Below are positions 9,995 through 20,936 of a stretch of 64,000 nucleotides of DNA, one piece after another. How positions within the stretch are numbered: the stretch's first letter is position 1; the number at the start of each line of letters is the position of its first letter. Position numbers and translations under genes: made by a program. The notes below the pieces were generated by a model, which did not search any database, had not been told where the DNA came from, and saw only the letters and a program-made list of their open reading frames with translations. Source of the stretch: Fonsecaea monophora (Eukaryota; Ascomycota; Eurotiomycetes; Chaetothyriales; Herpotrichiellaceae); assembly GCF_001642475.1 (NCBI RefSeq), contig NW_019173970.1, positions 1-64,000 on the forward strand, in the 5' to 3' direction.

Positions 9995-12900
9995 ATGGCT
10001 TCGTCCAAGGCTGCTTTGAAAGCCATCAAGGCATCCTTGGATACCAGTCAATTCGCCAAAGCTGCTGATCAGGCCGAAGATTTGCTCAAGCAAGATGACA
10101 AGAACTACATCGCGTTACTCTTCCTCGGGTTCGCAAGAGAGAAACTTGGAGATTTGGAAGCCGCAGCGAAGGCTCTGCACAAAGCTGCAACTGTCAAGCC
10201 CGACGATGTCCAGGCCTACAAAGGGCTGGTAACCCTGTACGAAAAACAAGGGAAAGCCAAATTGGATCAATACCATGATGTGGCCTTCAGGTTAGCAGAG
10301 CTATACGCTCAGCAAGATGACAAAGCGCAATGTCAGAACGTTATCGACAAATACGAACTGTTTGCCAAAAAGCATGGGAGCCGATCACAGTATCGACGTG
10401 CGCTCGAACTCATTCTACCGACCTCCAGCCTCTACCCGACACTCGAAGGCCGTGTCTTACAACCAAGCTTGGCGTATCAGCGCGTCTTAGAGTCAGCGGA
10501 GGCTGAAGAGAAGGAGTGGATCAACACGCAGATTGGAGAAAGAAGGACACGGCTAGGAGCAAAGATTGACCAGGTGACCCGACAAGTTAAATGCGAGGCT
10601 ATAAGCAGATTCCAGGTCGAAGAAAAGTATGCAGCTCTCATTGACTGGACAAGGGACGATGACGCTCGCCATGACCTCGAGGAGAAACTCTTTCAGCGCA
10701 TGTTCGACAATCTGCTCGTCTTGCCGCAGGAATCTAAGCCTGACCGACGGGATAAGGTGTTGAATATGGCGAATGGCATGGTCATCATCAAACACCCTTT
10801 TCACCTGGCCTGGAAAGTTGCCCTTGAGTGGGTTGATGCAGAGGAGCTGCAAGATTGGGACGTTAACATCTTTCGCGAGTATATTAGCTTCTTCCCAGAC
10901 GATGGCTTGAGCAAAGTTCTACGTGGCTTTCTCGACAGTGATGCCTCGCCGTTTCCACATCTGCCAGTTGAGGAGAAGGAGGGCGAAGAGACCCCGCAGA
11001 GGCTGAGCGAAGCCGACCAACTCATTCTAATGAATGAAGGTATTGAACGCTGTCCAGAATCCTTGCTTGGCCACCGAATCGTGGCACATGTCTATCTCGG
11101 CTTGAAAGAGTGGGAGAGCGCTGTCGACATAGGACGAAAGGCGCAGAAGTTGCACTTGGATGCTCAACGGCGCTACGCTATAGACTTGCAAAACAGCCTC
11201 GACGGCGTCAATCTCATTCTTGCAAATGCCTTGATCACATTCCAGTCTCCACGACATCATCCCGAAGCGAAGACATTGTTCGAGGACATTCTCAGGCGTA
11301 AGCCCAAGCTTACTGCTGCCTTGATGGGTGTTGGCTTGATATACGAGGACGATGAAGATTATGCGGAGGCAGTCAAATTCTTCCTCCAAGCAGCCGAGCG
11401 TGATCCAGATAATGCCAGGATCAAGATCGAGCTTGCTTGGTGTCGAGCACACAATGGACAGCTCAAAGAAGGCTTGCAAGAGCTTCAGGAGGTGCTCTCA
11501 GCTGTCGAATCGGAGAAGCAGCAGAACTTGACCATGAAAGCCATCACGCTCTACCGAATTGCGTACTGTTACTGGCACATTGACACTTCCGCCGCCGCCC
11601 GCAAATCCAAATCAGGGCCTTATCAGTTTCTCATCGCGTCCATCAAAGCGGACCCTAGTTACGCCCCCGCATATACTCTGCTGGGGATCTATTTCCAAGA
11701 CTACGGCAAAAGCAAAGCACGGGCCCGAGTCGCCTTGCAGAAAGCATTCGAGCTCTCCACCTCAGAGCTCGAGGCTGCTCACCGCCTCGCAAAGGCTTTT
11801 GCGGACAACGCAGAATGGGATCTCGTCGAATTGGTCGCCCAACGCGTTGTTACGTCAGGTAAAGCCAGGCCAGCCCCAGGGTCGAAGAAGAAAGCTTATA
11901 GTTGGCCCTTCACGGCGCTGGGCGTGGTGCAGATGAACAAACAGCATTATTCGCAGGCGATCCTTTCCTTCCAGCAGGCCCTGAGAATTACACCAGACGA
12001 TTACCACTCCTGGGTCGGACTCGGTGAGAGCTACCACAATGCAGGGAGGCATGTTGCTGCCACACGGGCGTTTGCAAAAGCTGCGAGTATTGAGCATGGT
12101 CTGTCGCCCGAAGAAACTTGGTTCGCCAAATACATGCTTGCCAATGTTCAACGAGAGATGGGATCCTATGACGAAGCCATTGCTGCATACCGAGAGATCC
12201 TGGTCCTGAAACCGAAGGAATTTGGAGTGCTTATCGCGTTGCTCCAGACGATTTCCGAGAGTGCCTGGGCAAAGGTTGCGCTGGGTATGTTCGGCGAGGC
12301 GGCAAAACTTGCCTCCTCTGCAAATGAATTGGCGAGCCAGATCGCATCGCAGGGGACGGACGTGTTCAATCTGTGGAAATGTGTTGGGGATGCTTGCTCC
12401 GTCCTTGGACATGTCAAGCTATATGCGAAATCGGCAGACGTACAAACGGTGTCTGATTTGCTGCAAATCTCTCTCCAAGACGACTTCAACACTCTCACTG
12501 ATATTGACAAGGTTGATCTCGAATTTCTCGCGGCCACCATCGACTCTGCCAATCCTACGGCTAATGCAGACAAATATCTCGTAGCTGCAATCCTAGCTCA
12601 GAAACGCGCCATCCACGCTTGTTCCTCCGACCAACTTGCCCAAGCTGTTTCGTGGTACAATCTCGGCTGGGCAGAGTACCAGGCGTACGTTTCAGGCGGT
12701 GCGTCCCTCAGTCTACAAGGCAAGAGACCTCGCAGATTCCTCAAAGCGTCAATGGCATGCTTCAAACGGGCCATCGAGCTGGAAGCCGGCAACGCGGACT
12801 TCTGGAACGCATTGGGTGTGGTGACTGTGACGCTTAGCCCCAAGGTCTCGCAGCATTCATTTGTGCGAAGTCTTCATCTTAACGAGAAGAACGCGCGGAC

Positions 12901-14209
12901 TTGGACGAATCTTGGAGTGCTCTATTTATTGAACAACGATGCTCAGCTCGCTGGTGAAGCTTTCACGCGCGCGCAATCAGAGGATCCGGAATACGCAGAG
13001 GCATGGATCGGTCAAGGGTTTCTGGCGACATTGTTTGGAAGCCTAAATGAAGCGCGAGGCCTATTCATGCACGCTTTCGAGATTGCGGATTCCTATGTCC
13101 TGCCTGCAAAACGCCACTATGCACTGTCCGCATTTGACCATTTGCTCAAGGATCCTTCTCGGTCGCAGGAGGTCGCAGCTCTATTGAAGCCGCTCTTCGC
13201 CTTGCGCCAATTTCATGCCCAGGAGCCTAGCGACATGATTGCGACTCATTTGATGGCTCTGTTTGCGGAGCGGGCAGGCGATCATTCTACAGGTGTCGTG
13301 ATCTTGCAGGAAGTCTGCGATGCTGCAGAAGCCGAATACGAAAAGTCCGAGTCGGACGAATACCTGGTCAGGTTTGCGCAGGCAAAGTCAGATCTCGCCC
13401 GCGCACAGCTCGCATGTGGCGAGTACGATGAAGCAATTTCCAATGCGCAGACGGCGCTTGATCTTTCCGGTGAACCCGGTGATCTTGGTCCTTCATATGC
13501 AGAAGCTCGCCGAAAATGGCGACTTTCAGCGCAACTGACGGCAGGCCTTGCACACAGTCACTTAAAGCAGATCGAAAGCTCGATCAAAATGTTCGAAGTG
13601 GCGCTTCAGGAATCCGAGCGCGAACCAGACGTTGTCTGTATGCTGGCCCAGGTCCTGTGGGCAAAAGGTGGCGACGAGGAGAAGGAAGCGGCAAGATCGC
13701 AGCTGTTTGACGTGATTGAGAACCATCCGGGACACGTTCAGGCTGTCGCTTTGCTCGCTGTCACTGGACTGTTGGACAATGATGAAGATGTGCTGGAAGC
13801 TGTCGAGGAGGACCTCAAGGCCTTGAGGCGTGGGGACGAGATCGGTGTGCTGGACAAGATTCGCGTCAGCACAGTCCTTGCTGGCATCGTCGGGTGCCGG
13901 CATCGGGAAACCTCCTCCGATCAAGTCGACGAAGTTGCGGTGGTTTCAGATGCGCTCAACGCCATCATGCTTGCACCGGGGCAGCCTCAAGGCTGGCTTG
14001 AACTTGCGCAAGCAGTGGGCGACGCGGACGACGGTGCTTACGCTGCCGAGATGGCGGTGCTCAATGCCGAGAGACAGATCCCGCCAGGCGGCAATCTCAC
14101 CCCGGAGGATTTGGCGAGGGCTTACGAAGGAACCGGCAGAGCGGAGGACTTTCTCAAGGCGAAGATGCTTGCGCCGTGGAAGTTGGAAATTGCTGGTGAA
14201 GCTTTGTAA
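9995..14209 (+). CDS. SKI3: superkiller protein 3, TPR scaffold of the Ski complex
   Basis: A single exon of 1404 aa starting at ATG 9995 in a good context (ACAATGG). The N-terminus MASSKAALKAIKASLDTSQF and the closely following TPRs match Ski3/TTC37 proteins. TPR-like helical hairpins recur along the chain (for example ALLFLGFAREKLGDLEAAAK, and later SWVGLGESYHNAGRHVAATR and WTNLGVLYLLNNDAQLAGEA), and length agrees with ascomycete Ski3 (about 1400). Ski3 is the scaffold that holds the Ski2 helicase and two Ski8 subunits, and the complex feeds RNA into the cytoplasmic exosome for 3'-5' mRNA decay. The family-typical lack of catalytic residues holds here. No introns are needed and no frame disruption was seen. 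It is convergent with RMI1, about 280 bp between stops. Confidence 0.93.
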   Translation: MASSKAALKAIKASLDTSQFAKAADQAEDLLKQDDKNYIALLFLGFAREKLGDLEAAAKALHKAATVKPDDVQAYKGLVTLYEKQGKAKLDQYHDVAFRLAELYAQQDDKAQCQNVIDKYELFAKKHGSRSQYRRALELILPTSSLYPTLEGRVLQPSLAYQRVLESAEAEEKEWINTQIGERRTRLGAKIDQVTRQVKCEAISRFQVEEKYAALIDWTRDDDARHDLEEKLFQRMFDNLLVLPQESKPDRRDKVLNMANGMVIIKHPFHLAWKVALEWVDAEELQDWDVNIFREYISFFPDDGLSKVLRGFLDSDASPFPHLPVEEKEGEETPQRLSEADQLILMNEGIERCPESLLGHRIVAHVYLGLKEWESAVDIGRKAQKLHLDAQRRYAIDLQNSLDGVNLILANALITFQSPRHHPEAKTLFEDILRRKPKLTAALMGVGLIYEDDEDYAEAVKFFLQAAERDPDNARIKIELAWCRAHNGQLKEGLQELQEVLSAVESEKQQNLTMKAITLYRIAYCYWHIDTSAAARKSKSGPYQFLIASIKADPSYAPAYTLLGIYFQDYGKSKARARVALQKAFELSTSELEAAHRLAKAFADNAEWDLVELVAQRVVTSGKARPAPGSKKKAYSWPFTALGVVQMNKQHYSQAILSFQQALRITPDDYHSWVGLGESYHNAGRHVAATRAFAKAASIEHGLSPEETWFAKYMLANVQREMGSYDEAIAAYREILVLKPKEFGVLIALLQTISESAWAKVALGMFGEAAKLASSANELASQIASQGTDVFNLWKCVGDACSVLGHVKLYAKSADVQTVSDLLQISLQDDFNTLTDIDKVDLEFLAATIDSANPTANADKYLVAAILAQKRAIHACSSDQLAQAVSWYNLGWAEYQAYVSGGASLSLQGKRPRRFLKASMACFKRAIELEAGNADFWNALGVVTVTLSPKVSQHSFVRSLHLNEKNARTWTNLGVLYLLNNDAQLAGEAFTRAQSEDPEYAEAWIGQGFLATLFGSLNEARGLFMHAFEIADSYVLPAKRHYALSAFDHLLKDPSRSQEVAALLKPLFALRQFHAQEPSDMIATHLMALFAERAGDHSTGVVILQEVCDAAEAEYEKSESDEYLVRFAQAKSDLARAQLACGEYDEAISNAQTALDLSGEPGDLGPSYAEARRKWRLSAQLTAGLAHSHLKQIESSIKMFEVALQESEREPDVVCMLAQVLWAKGGDEEKEAARSQLFDVIENHPGHVQAVALLAVTGLLDNDEDVLEAVEEDLKALRRGDEIGVLDKIRVSTVLAGIVGCRHRETSSDQVDEVAVVSDALNAIMLAPGQPQGWLELAQAVGDADDGAYAAEMAVLNAERQIPPGGNLTPEDLARAYEGTGRAEDFLKAKMLAPWKLEIAGEAL

Positions 14210-14487
14210 AGGGTGGATGGGAGAGAAACTTCTTGTTGTGCCTTGGTTACCAAGATCCGGCTCGTGAATCGCTACTAGAGCTAAATCGTTGGGTTATCGA
14301 GAGCGCAAGAGCGCGAGAACATGCATTCTCTTGCCGCCGCGCATGCTTGTAGACATACATGGTAGATACCAAATCGATACCAATTGAGAACTCTCAATTT
14401 CAAAGTGAAAAGAAAGCAGAGTAAAAAAAAACGAGTTTTTTCATCTTTCATCCCCGTCCTTTCTATTTCTCGTTCACCCACCTCTTG

Positions 14488-15342
14488 TTAACCACCACCC
14501 CGAGCGGCATTTTCCTCCCTCACCAGCGCGGTCAACCTCGCTTTCCTGTCCTCCTTCCATTTCCTGTCCCAGGCCTCGACCTTGCCGCCGAGCACGACGC
14601 AGGTCTCGGGCGTCAACAATACCATGCCTCGTCTCACGACCGTATCCGGTCTGAGGAGGAGTTTGCACCCGATCAACATCCCCGGATCTTCGACGGGGAT
14701 CGTCGGTGCCGTGCCGCCGCCGGATTGATTGCGCGCTGAAGCTGGGAGGGCGGCCGACGCGGATGTCGACAGTCCGATTTTGGGGACCTTGACTAGCTCG
14801 AAGGCCAGCACTTTGGTGCCTCGGGCGTCTTGGACGAGGAGCTTGTGCGGACCGACGCTGAGGGGTTTGCTCGCGGAAGACAAAGTTGGAGCGGCGGTGC
14901 CGTTGACTCCACCGAGGGCATCGCCGTCGTTGTTGTTGTTGTCACTCCCGAGACCGTTGACCGTCCTGATGACTTCGCGGCCGCGGACCTCCTCGCCCCG
15001 CTCGACCCGCTCGATCGCCTCGACCTGGCTCCACTTGCTACTCCCCACGTCCAGAACGTCGAGGACCTGTGCGATCACCGTGCCTAGCAGTCGTCGCTCT
15101 TTGACGTTGACGTCGCCGATGTCTTCGGGGAAGGCTTCTCCCGGGCTTGTCGGCGAGACCGTGGTCGTGAGGTCGCTGGCCAGAATGCGGAAGTGCGCGG
15201 TCGATACGAGGGCCGGGAGGGGTGGCGGGTTTGGCCCGCGCGACGTGAGGAATGTGTTGAGCCATTGCGGGTTGACGGGGATGTTGTGCCGTGTTTGGAG
15301 TGCCGAGGAGACTTGATTGTGCAGGAGGTGCAGAGTCGGCAT
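14488..15342 (-). CDS. RMI1: RecQ-mediated genome instability protein 1
   Basis: A single exon of 284 aa with ATG at 15342. The N-terminus carries a three-helix segment (HNIPVNPQWLNTF), and the second half contains the diagnostic OB-fold strands GPHKLLVQDARGTKVLAFEL, MLIGCKLLLRPDTVVRRGM and VLLTPETCVVLGGKVEAWD. Rmi1 binds the Sgs1/BLM-Top3 complex and stimulates double Holliday junction dissolution, in the nucleus. The region between the helical and OB parts (about residues 140-165) is an Asn/Asp/Gly-rich insertion of low complexity. The protein ends soon after the OB fold, so only the N-terminal Rmi1 unit is present, as in many ascomycetes. Confidence 0.9.
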   Translation of the reverse strand: MPTLHLLHNQVSSALQTRHNIPVNPQWLNTFLTSRGPNPPPLPALVSTAHFRILASDLTTTVSPTSPGEAFPEDIGDVNVKERRLLGTVIAQVLDVLDVGSSKWSQVEAIERVERGEEVRGREVIRTVNGLGSDNNNNDGDALGGVNGTAAPTLSSASKPLSVGPHKLLVQDARGTKVLAFELVKVPKIGLSTSASAALPASARNQSGGGTAPTIPVEDPGMLIGCKLLLRPDTVVRRGMVLLTPETCVVLGGKVEAWDRKWKEDRKARLTALVREENAARGGG

Positions 15343-15948
15343 TTTTGAAGGGAGTCAACTTAGGATTGCGGCCTCATGTCCTTTTTTCTTGAGGGGGTTG
15401 GTGCCAATTCATGTACCATGTTTGTGACCGTCAAGGGGACCTGGCTGCCGGAGGAGATAGGGCGCTCGGTGATATGAAATTGTCTAGTCCCGCATCATGA
15501 CTGGGCATCGACAAGGGCAGATATGTTTTTTGCAGAGTAGTTGAGACAGTGTCTCTGGGGCAATGTCGTCCAAAGCACAGTGTGATTAATAGAGTGGACG
15601 ACCATCTACTTGGTATGTCGGACATTCAAGAGCGAGTAAAATTGGTTGAGCCGACAAGGCTGAGGAACTACCAATTATGAACGCCAAGACAAGGCTGTGA
15701 GTTTGTCCAACTAGAGACAAGCCTCACTCCCTGTTCTTCTGCTTCTCCGCCAGCCCTACTTCCTATGGGTTTCACACTCTATCATTGGAGTCTTATGAAT
15801 TTGGTCAATATGCATTGACTCATGAGGACTCCTTTACGAAACCATCTCTGCCCTGTGCTAATGCCGTTTATCTTGTCATGACAAAGCTGGCTCTGACTTT
15901 CCATCCTTTTCATACCACGCTGCTCCGTTTGGAGTCGATCCATTCAGA
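15343..15948. other. intergenic
   Basis: About 0.6 kb between the RMI1 start and the dehydrogenase stop, both on the minus strand, so the RMI1 promoter lies here. No gene was seen. Confidence 0.5.
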
Positions 15949-17146
15949 TTAAATGGCCGCTGGCACAATCAGCATTTGGCCACCGTCAGGGTGGAGAAGC
16001 TGGTTGTTCAGGAACAATCCCCCCTTGCCGACCAAGTACAGGATGGTCGCTGCCATGTCCGCATCGCCGCCGCCTCGACCTAACGTGGTTGGGATTTCAG
16101 TCAGTCAAGTCCCGTAAACTCGTCGTGATGATCGAAGCGAAGTCCATGCTTTTTTTAGTGATGCCTTTATTTTGGACAAGCAGACACTATCAGAATCGTA
16201 GGCGCAACTCACCCGCAGGATTACCGATCTCGGAACTCAGTTCGCTCTTCTGGGTCTCGTCGCTTTCACCCGTCGTCATCTCGCTGGGAAAAATGCCCGG
16301 GGCAATCTGGTTCACACGCACTTTCGTCTCGGCCAGCGTGCTTGCCAACATGCGCGTCAGGTGGATGAATCCGGCTTTGCTGCTGGCATAGGCGAATTGT
16401 CCGTTGCTCGAACCTTTCATGAGGCCACTGATGCTGGTGACGTTGACGATGCTGCTGGTGTAGCCAGGGGTTACGTCGCGGCCTTTGCTGAGAAGTGGAA
16501 GCTGAGGAATTGCGTTAGCGCCACGATGCTAGCACTCTTTGGAAACAGTGAGGTACTGTAAGGGACGGGAAGGGCTTGCGCCGCCGCAACATTCATGTTC
16601 GTGTTTCTGATCTTGTTTTCCTTGGGACGTGCGAGGAAGGCTGAAAACACTTACAAATGCGGCAGACATGAAGAACTGGGCCGTGATGTTTGTCAAGAAC
16701 GTCTCCTGCCAATCGTCGACCTCGGATTTCAGCATGTGCTGCGAAATGCTCTCGGCAGATTTCGTGTCCGGCTTTCCTGCGGCGGAGAACTTTGTGTGGT
16801 CGTCGCGAGCGATGCCGGCGTTGTTGACCAGCAAGTGAACACCGCCCGACTCCTGCTTGGCCACCTCGTCCGCGAGCCGCACGCACTCTTCCTTCTTGGT
16901 GATGTCGCCGGGCAATGCGTGGAGACTGCCCGGTCCGTTGCTGTACTGCTTGACCACGGCGTCGAGCGCCTCCTGTCGCCGGCCCGTGATGTAGACCTTT
17001 GCCCCGTTGGACTGCAGCGTCTGGGCGATCATCAACCCGATGCCCGTGCCTCCGCCCGTCACGACCGCCACGACGTGCGACACGTCAAAGAGCTTGCTGG
17101 CCTGCAGGTCTTCATTGGGCAGATGCGACGTCTTGACGGCACTCAT
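15949..17146 (-). CDS. short-chain dehydrogenase/reductase
   Basis: Exons 17146-16655, 16501-16213 and 16079-15949; introns of 153 nt (GTAAGTG...CTCAG, branch GCTAAC) and 133 nt (GTGAGTT...TTAG); 303 aa. The cofactor motif is TGGGTGIG (30-37), the NNAG strand is LLVNNAG, the catalytic Ser lies in NVTSISG and the YxxxK pair is Tyr202/Lys206 in FAYASSKAG. The C-terminus GGQMLIVPAA is that of classical SDRs. The Rossmann motif with no acidic residue after strand 2 (YITGRRQ) favours NADP(H). The open frame extends upstream of 17146, but the ATG at 17146 gives a normal SDR N-terminus (MSAVKTSHLP). Substrate unknown; fungal homologues are often labelled 3-oxoacyl-ACP reductase-like. Confidence 0.88.
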
Positions 17147-17943
17147 GATGGAGCGGACCTGGAAGATTTGGTGATTCGGACCTCGCGAGATGGGGTTTAA
17201 CAGTGCTATACTAGTGCAGGTCCTACTGCAGGGTTTGTGAAGTAAGAAAAGTGTGCAAAACATGGCACAGAGCACTTCTTAGGATATACCCAGTACATAT
17301 ATAAACGCATGTACACTAGCTCACTCAATCCCTTGTCATCTCAGGATCCTCAGCCGTGATCATATTGCTCATTACATTGAATGGCATAGCATAGCGTTGT
17401 ATAGCGTTGCTCCATAGGGAAGGGGGGGGGGGAGGGTCAACGATGCAATAATGACGTTTTGAAGACATATACACGTCCATGTACTCCCTCTGTCCCTCCC
17501 GCTTCCTCCCACCAGGGGACGGATTATACTCCGTACGCCTAAACAAAACACTAGGGATCAAGGTATCTATCTACCTGGGTACCCCACGCTGGCCCGTTCC
17601 TCGCACGTCGGTTCAGGGTGGATGGGCACTGCGGACTCGACGCTTGACAAGGCCGTCCTCTTCACGCCATGCTATTTACCGTGGAGGATCTCATCTTAGC
17701 TGTTGACACATCACCATCAAGGTTATTAGCATGAGCTCTGCGTTGCGTATTAAATCTTACATCGAGAAAAGTCGGCATAGGTCAGAGAGAAAAGACTGTA
17801 ACAGCGCTTGTTTCGTTATCAATACTTTTTAGGGTACAGGATATGTAACTTCCAACCCCCGACTCCGCCATTCCACGTTATACACTGGCGTTTACCCTCT
17901 GTCGTCAAACGCCACGTGAACAATAATCGTATCTTCGTCGGGA
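17147..17943. other. intergenic, dehydrogenase promoter
   Basis: About 0.8 kb between two minus-strand genes. It contains a poly-G tract near 17420 and a TATATAAA-like stretch near 17298. No supported gene. Confidence 0.45.
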
Positions 17944-19572
17944 TCATAGGGCATGAAGAGAAATGACACATAGCACAGACATGAACACAACACCAATCCT
18001 TTCGAACAAACCACGGCCCGCGAGTAGTCGCCTGGCTCCACTCTCTCCATTGCCCGTGGTCAGCCCGAACGGCAGCCCTTGGTACCCAAACGTGAGATTC
18101 TGTGGAATAGTCGCATTCAGACACTGTCCATTCACAATATCAAGACCAGCCAGATCGTCCGGTACCCTGAAGAACATGTAACTCTGCTGGTTGAGGTTTT
18201 TGAAACCTTCGGTGTTGTAAGGAAACTTGTCTCCAGGGTCTGTAGAGGAGGTATTGCGAAGGAAAATGCATTGGACTTGGCCGGGGTACTGTGTCGCCAT
18301 CTCGGGATAATCGCGCATGACATCCGAATTGCTTGTGTCCGCAACCAGAATGAATTTGCGATGCGGGAAGCTCTGAAATATCTTATCCAGGAGGAATTTT
18401 CTGATGGACAGAGTGGCAGAGACGTCGCTGAAGTTTAGGGGTCGGGTGTCGAAACTACCACCTGGATTGAATGGTGAGATCCCAATCAACAGAGGCGGAA
18501 AATATCGCTTACCTGGATAAGTGTCGTAGATGAACTGCATGTAGTTGCGCGTGATTTGCTCCGGCGTGGTTGTGAGGTAGTGGAAATGCATGTTGGGCAG
18601 ACTGACAGACCAGTTACGGTAGATGTCTGGCATGTTCAACCAAGGTGTAAACGGACGAGCAAAAGAGTTGAGGAGACCTTCCTTGGGCTCGTAGATCTTT
18701 GTCACGCGAAGGATGTCATCAATGTCGGAGATGATGGTCAATCCTTGGTCGGAGACGAGGTATGATGTGGCATTCCCTGTGTCAGTGCCCTGGGCGTAAA
18801 CATTCAACCTTTGTGGTGGCACATCGCCAGTTCCCGAAGCCAACGTGAACGAGTTGTTGTCTATTGAGATGAAGACATCAAAGTCGCCCTCGGGGGTGGT
18901 TGGGTCGGGAAGGGTGACGACCTGCTCTCCACCAGCGGGAGTCACGCCACCACCTCCTCCAGGCTGTCCATTGGTGCCAAACTCGGGTCCAGGGAGAATG
19001 TCCATGGTGACCGTTTGATTCCCTTGCTGAACCACGTATATCTCCCTGGTGAGGTTGCGGGCCTGGGCCTGCTGTGATGGAGGAAGATCTTCAATGCTTG
19101 TGTCGATCAGGAAAAAGTTGGCGAGGCGGTCTACCGTGGCATTGGAAATATTTGGTTGCTTGAACACATTCCCATGTATCCGCAGATTCCAACCAGACGA
19201 AGTCCAATTCCCATACCCAGGGATGTTCAACACTTGTGTAGGTGTGGCAACCAGATCCGAGCTGCTCACACCCACCGAGCTCATAACAGCACTGCCCGTG
19301 GGTAGGTCCTGTAGATTGGGTAGGAGCCCATTGGAGACGTATGAGGGGATAGCCGTTCCCAGCTCGCTGAACACCGAGTTCACATATGAGTCCAGCTCTG
19401 ACTCTAGATCGCTGACGATGTTTCGCCTTGCTCCTGCGTATGATCCGTATACTGCTAGTGTGCGAGTGGGTGCAGGTGTGATCAATGCTTCCTCTTCTGG
19501 GAGCACTTGAGTCGGCACTGCGGAGGCTTGTAATAGGACAAAAGAAGTCGCGAGGAGTAGGCGCAAAGCCAT
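17944..19572 (-). CDS. secreted App1-type phosphatidate phosphatase-like protein, probable GPI anchor
   Basis: The upstream open frame begins with TTG; the first ATG (19572) opens a signal peptide, MALRLLLATSFVLLQASA. A stop-free 51-nt intron (18462-18512, GTAAGC...TCCAG) should be removed, joining YDTYPG to GSFDTRPLN and giving 525 aa. The App1 catalytic region carries IISDIDDILRVTK (Asp283 and Asp285), a later HFHYLTTTPEQ and KRKFILVADTSNSD-like strands, as in the DUF2183/APP1_cat fold with HAD-like DxD chemistry. The usual Thr of DxDxT is Ile here. Many N-glycosylation sequons (NWT, NIS, NAT, NLT, NQT) and a hydrophobic C-terminus after NGESGA suggest GPI anchoring at the cell surface. S. 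cerevisiae App1 is cytosolic, so the secreted form is a distinct lineage. Activity is inferred. Confidence 0.8.
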   Translation of the reverse strand: MALRLLLATSFVLLQASAVPTQVLPEEEALITPAPTRTLAVYGSYAGARRNIVSDLESELDSYVNSVFSELGTAIPSYVSNGLLPNLQDLPTGSAVMSSVGVSSSDLVATPTQVLNIPGYGNWTSSGWNLRIHGNVFKQPNISNATVDRLANFFLIDTSIEDLPPSQQAQARNLTREIYVVQQGNQTVTMDILPGPEFGTNGQPGGGGGVTPAGGEQVVTLPDPTTPEGDFDVFISIDNNSFTLASGTGDVPPQRLNVYAQGTDTGNATSYLVSDQGLTIISDIDDILRVTKIYEPKEGLLNSFARPFTPWLNMPDIYRNWSVSLPNMHFHYLTTTPEQITRNYMQFIYDTYPGKRYFPPLLIGISPFNPGGSFDTRPLNFSDVSATLSIRKFLLDKIFQSFPHRKFILVADTSNSDVMRDYPEMATQYPGQVQCIFLRNTSSTDPGDKFPYNTEGFKNLNQQSYMFFRVPDDLAGLDIVNGQCLNATIPQNLTFGYQGLPFGLTTGNGESGARRLLAGRGLFERIGVVFMSVLCVISLHAL

Positions 19573-20936
19573 GGCTACTAGGTTGCCTTTCAATGTGATA
19601 ACCTGGTCCTGTTAGCCACAGTCGAAATTGATTGAGGTGTAGGTACACGCACAAACAATACCGCCTTATCCTTCTCAGAATGTTACGCTCGCACAAGTCA
19701 TTTAGCCTGCTGTACCCTTAAGAAGAACACCAACTCGAATACAGAAGAAGCACGCGATCCCGGACAGCGAAGAGGAGAAAAACGAAAGGCGATGCGTTGT
19801 GAGGCGCAGGATTGTATTGACAGAAACGAGTGACACTGGCGGAAGGTCCGGGGAGTGAAAATCAGGGAAGGTTACCTTGATTTGCTTGATCTGAGGCCCG
19901 CATCACCGTTGAGCATGGGTCGTGCATATCGCAGTCAAGCCTTGATTGAGTAAATGAGCGACTGGCTGAAGACTCGCAGACGCGCAGGATGGGGAAGCCA
20001 GAGATGGATGACGTCAAATGCCCTAAGAGGACTAGCCTGCCAACTTTATTCTGATAAGCAACGAGGCGTGCCGCGCACGTGCCAGGCACAAACAACAAGC
20101 CACACCTCACCAGTACATACTCGGTAAATATCCCTTCACCACCTGAAACCCCCAATGCTGACCCAGAACGAGAGAACAAGAATACCCTCACCCTAGTTAT
20201 ACTCACAAGTTTGCTCTCTCTATCTCTTGATCAGCCTCCGTGGACTATCTGTGATGCTGAAGGATACCATGTGCGATCTGAAGCGGATCGACTTCTGTCT
20301 CATGGAGGCCTCGAGTGAGGTAGGTGTCTTCTCGGAAACCGCTGACTTAGGGACCTTCGACCCAGCTCTGATTAAGCGTTATTTCTTGTTGTTACACCGT
20401 ACTTGAGCTTTGTGTCTTGATATTTGCCGATAAGAAGCACCGCGCTGGCCATTTGAGGTCTCTCAGGCCACTATTACCGTGTTTTCCATCAGTACACTGG
20501 AATTTGAGCTCGACTATGGGATTGGCAGCTAATTGCCATCATTCCACCCTGCCCAGAATGGCCCAGTGGCGTACTCTCACTCCGTCTGGAATGCGCCAGG
20601 GAAGCTTATCTCGGCATATCCTCAAGGATGGTGTTCTGCATTCCACACAGGCACACCTTGAATGCTTGGTTTCTACCATCGCAGGCCCGTGCATTGTGGT
20701 CGATAGGGGAGCCGGGATGGAATGCAGCATTCTGGCTGTGTTGTTATGGTCTCGCGTCTTCCAGGCGTGATTCTTCAAAAGCCAACCGCCTCTGCCATTC
20801 TTCCTTGACCTTTTCCTCATTGACAGTCACTCGTTTGGTTTGGAGTTCTGCAGTCCTCCATTTCTTATCAATCCTGTTTTCAGTCTTGTTCTTCACAGAA
20901 TACGGCATAAAAAAGAAAGCAACACGCTGGCCCGCC
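19573..20936. other. divergent intergenic region between two surface-protein genes
   Basis: About 1.4 kb shared by the App1-like gene (-) and the mucin-like gene (+). The downstream long frame is open back to 20628, but that part reads as non-coding (Trp/Cys/Ser mix with no signal peptide at its start). No other gene. Confidence 0.45.

Noticed and set aside
14729..15316. 195-codon plus-strand frame opposite RMI1
   Set aside because: Ser/Arg/Pro-rich shadow; the RMI1 OB-fold motifs lie on the minus strand.
20628..20936. Upstream extension of the mucin-like frame
   Set aside because: A start at 20628 puts about 100 non-conserved residues before an otherwise perfect signal peptide; ATG 20937 is preferred.
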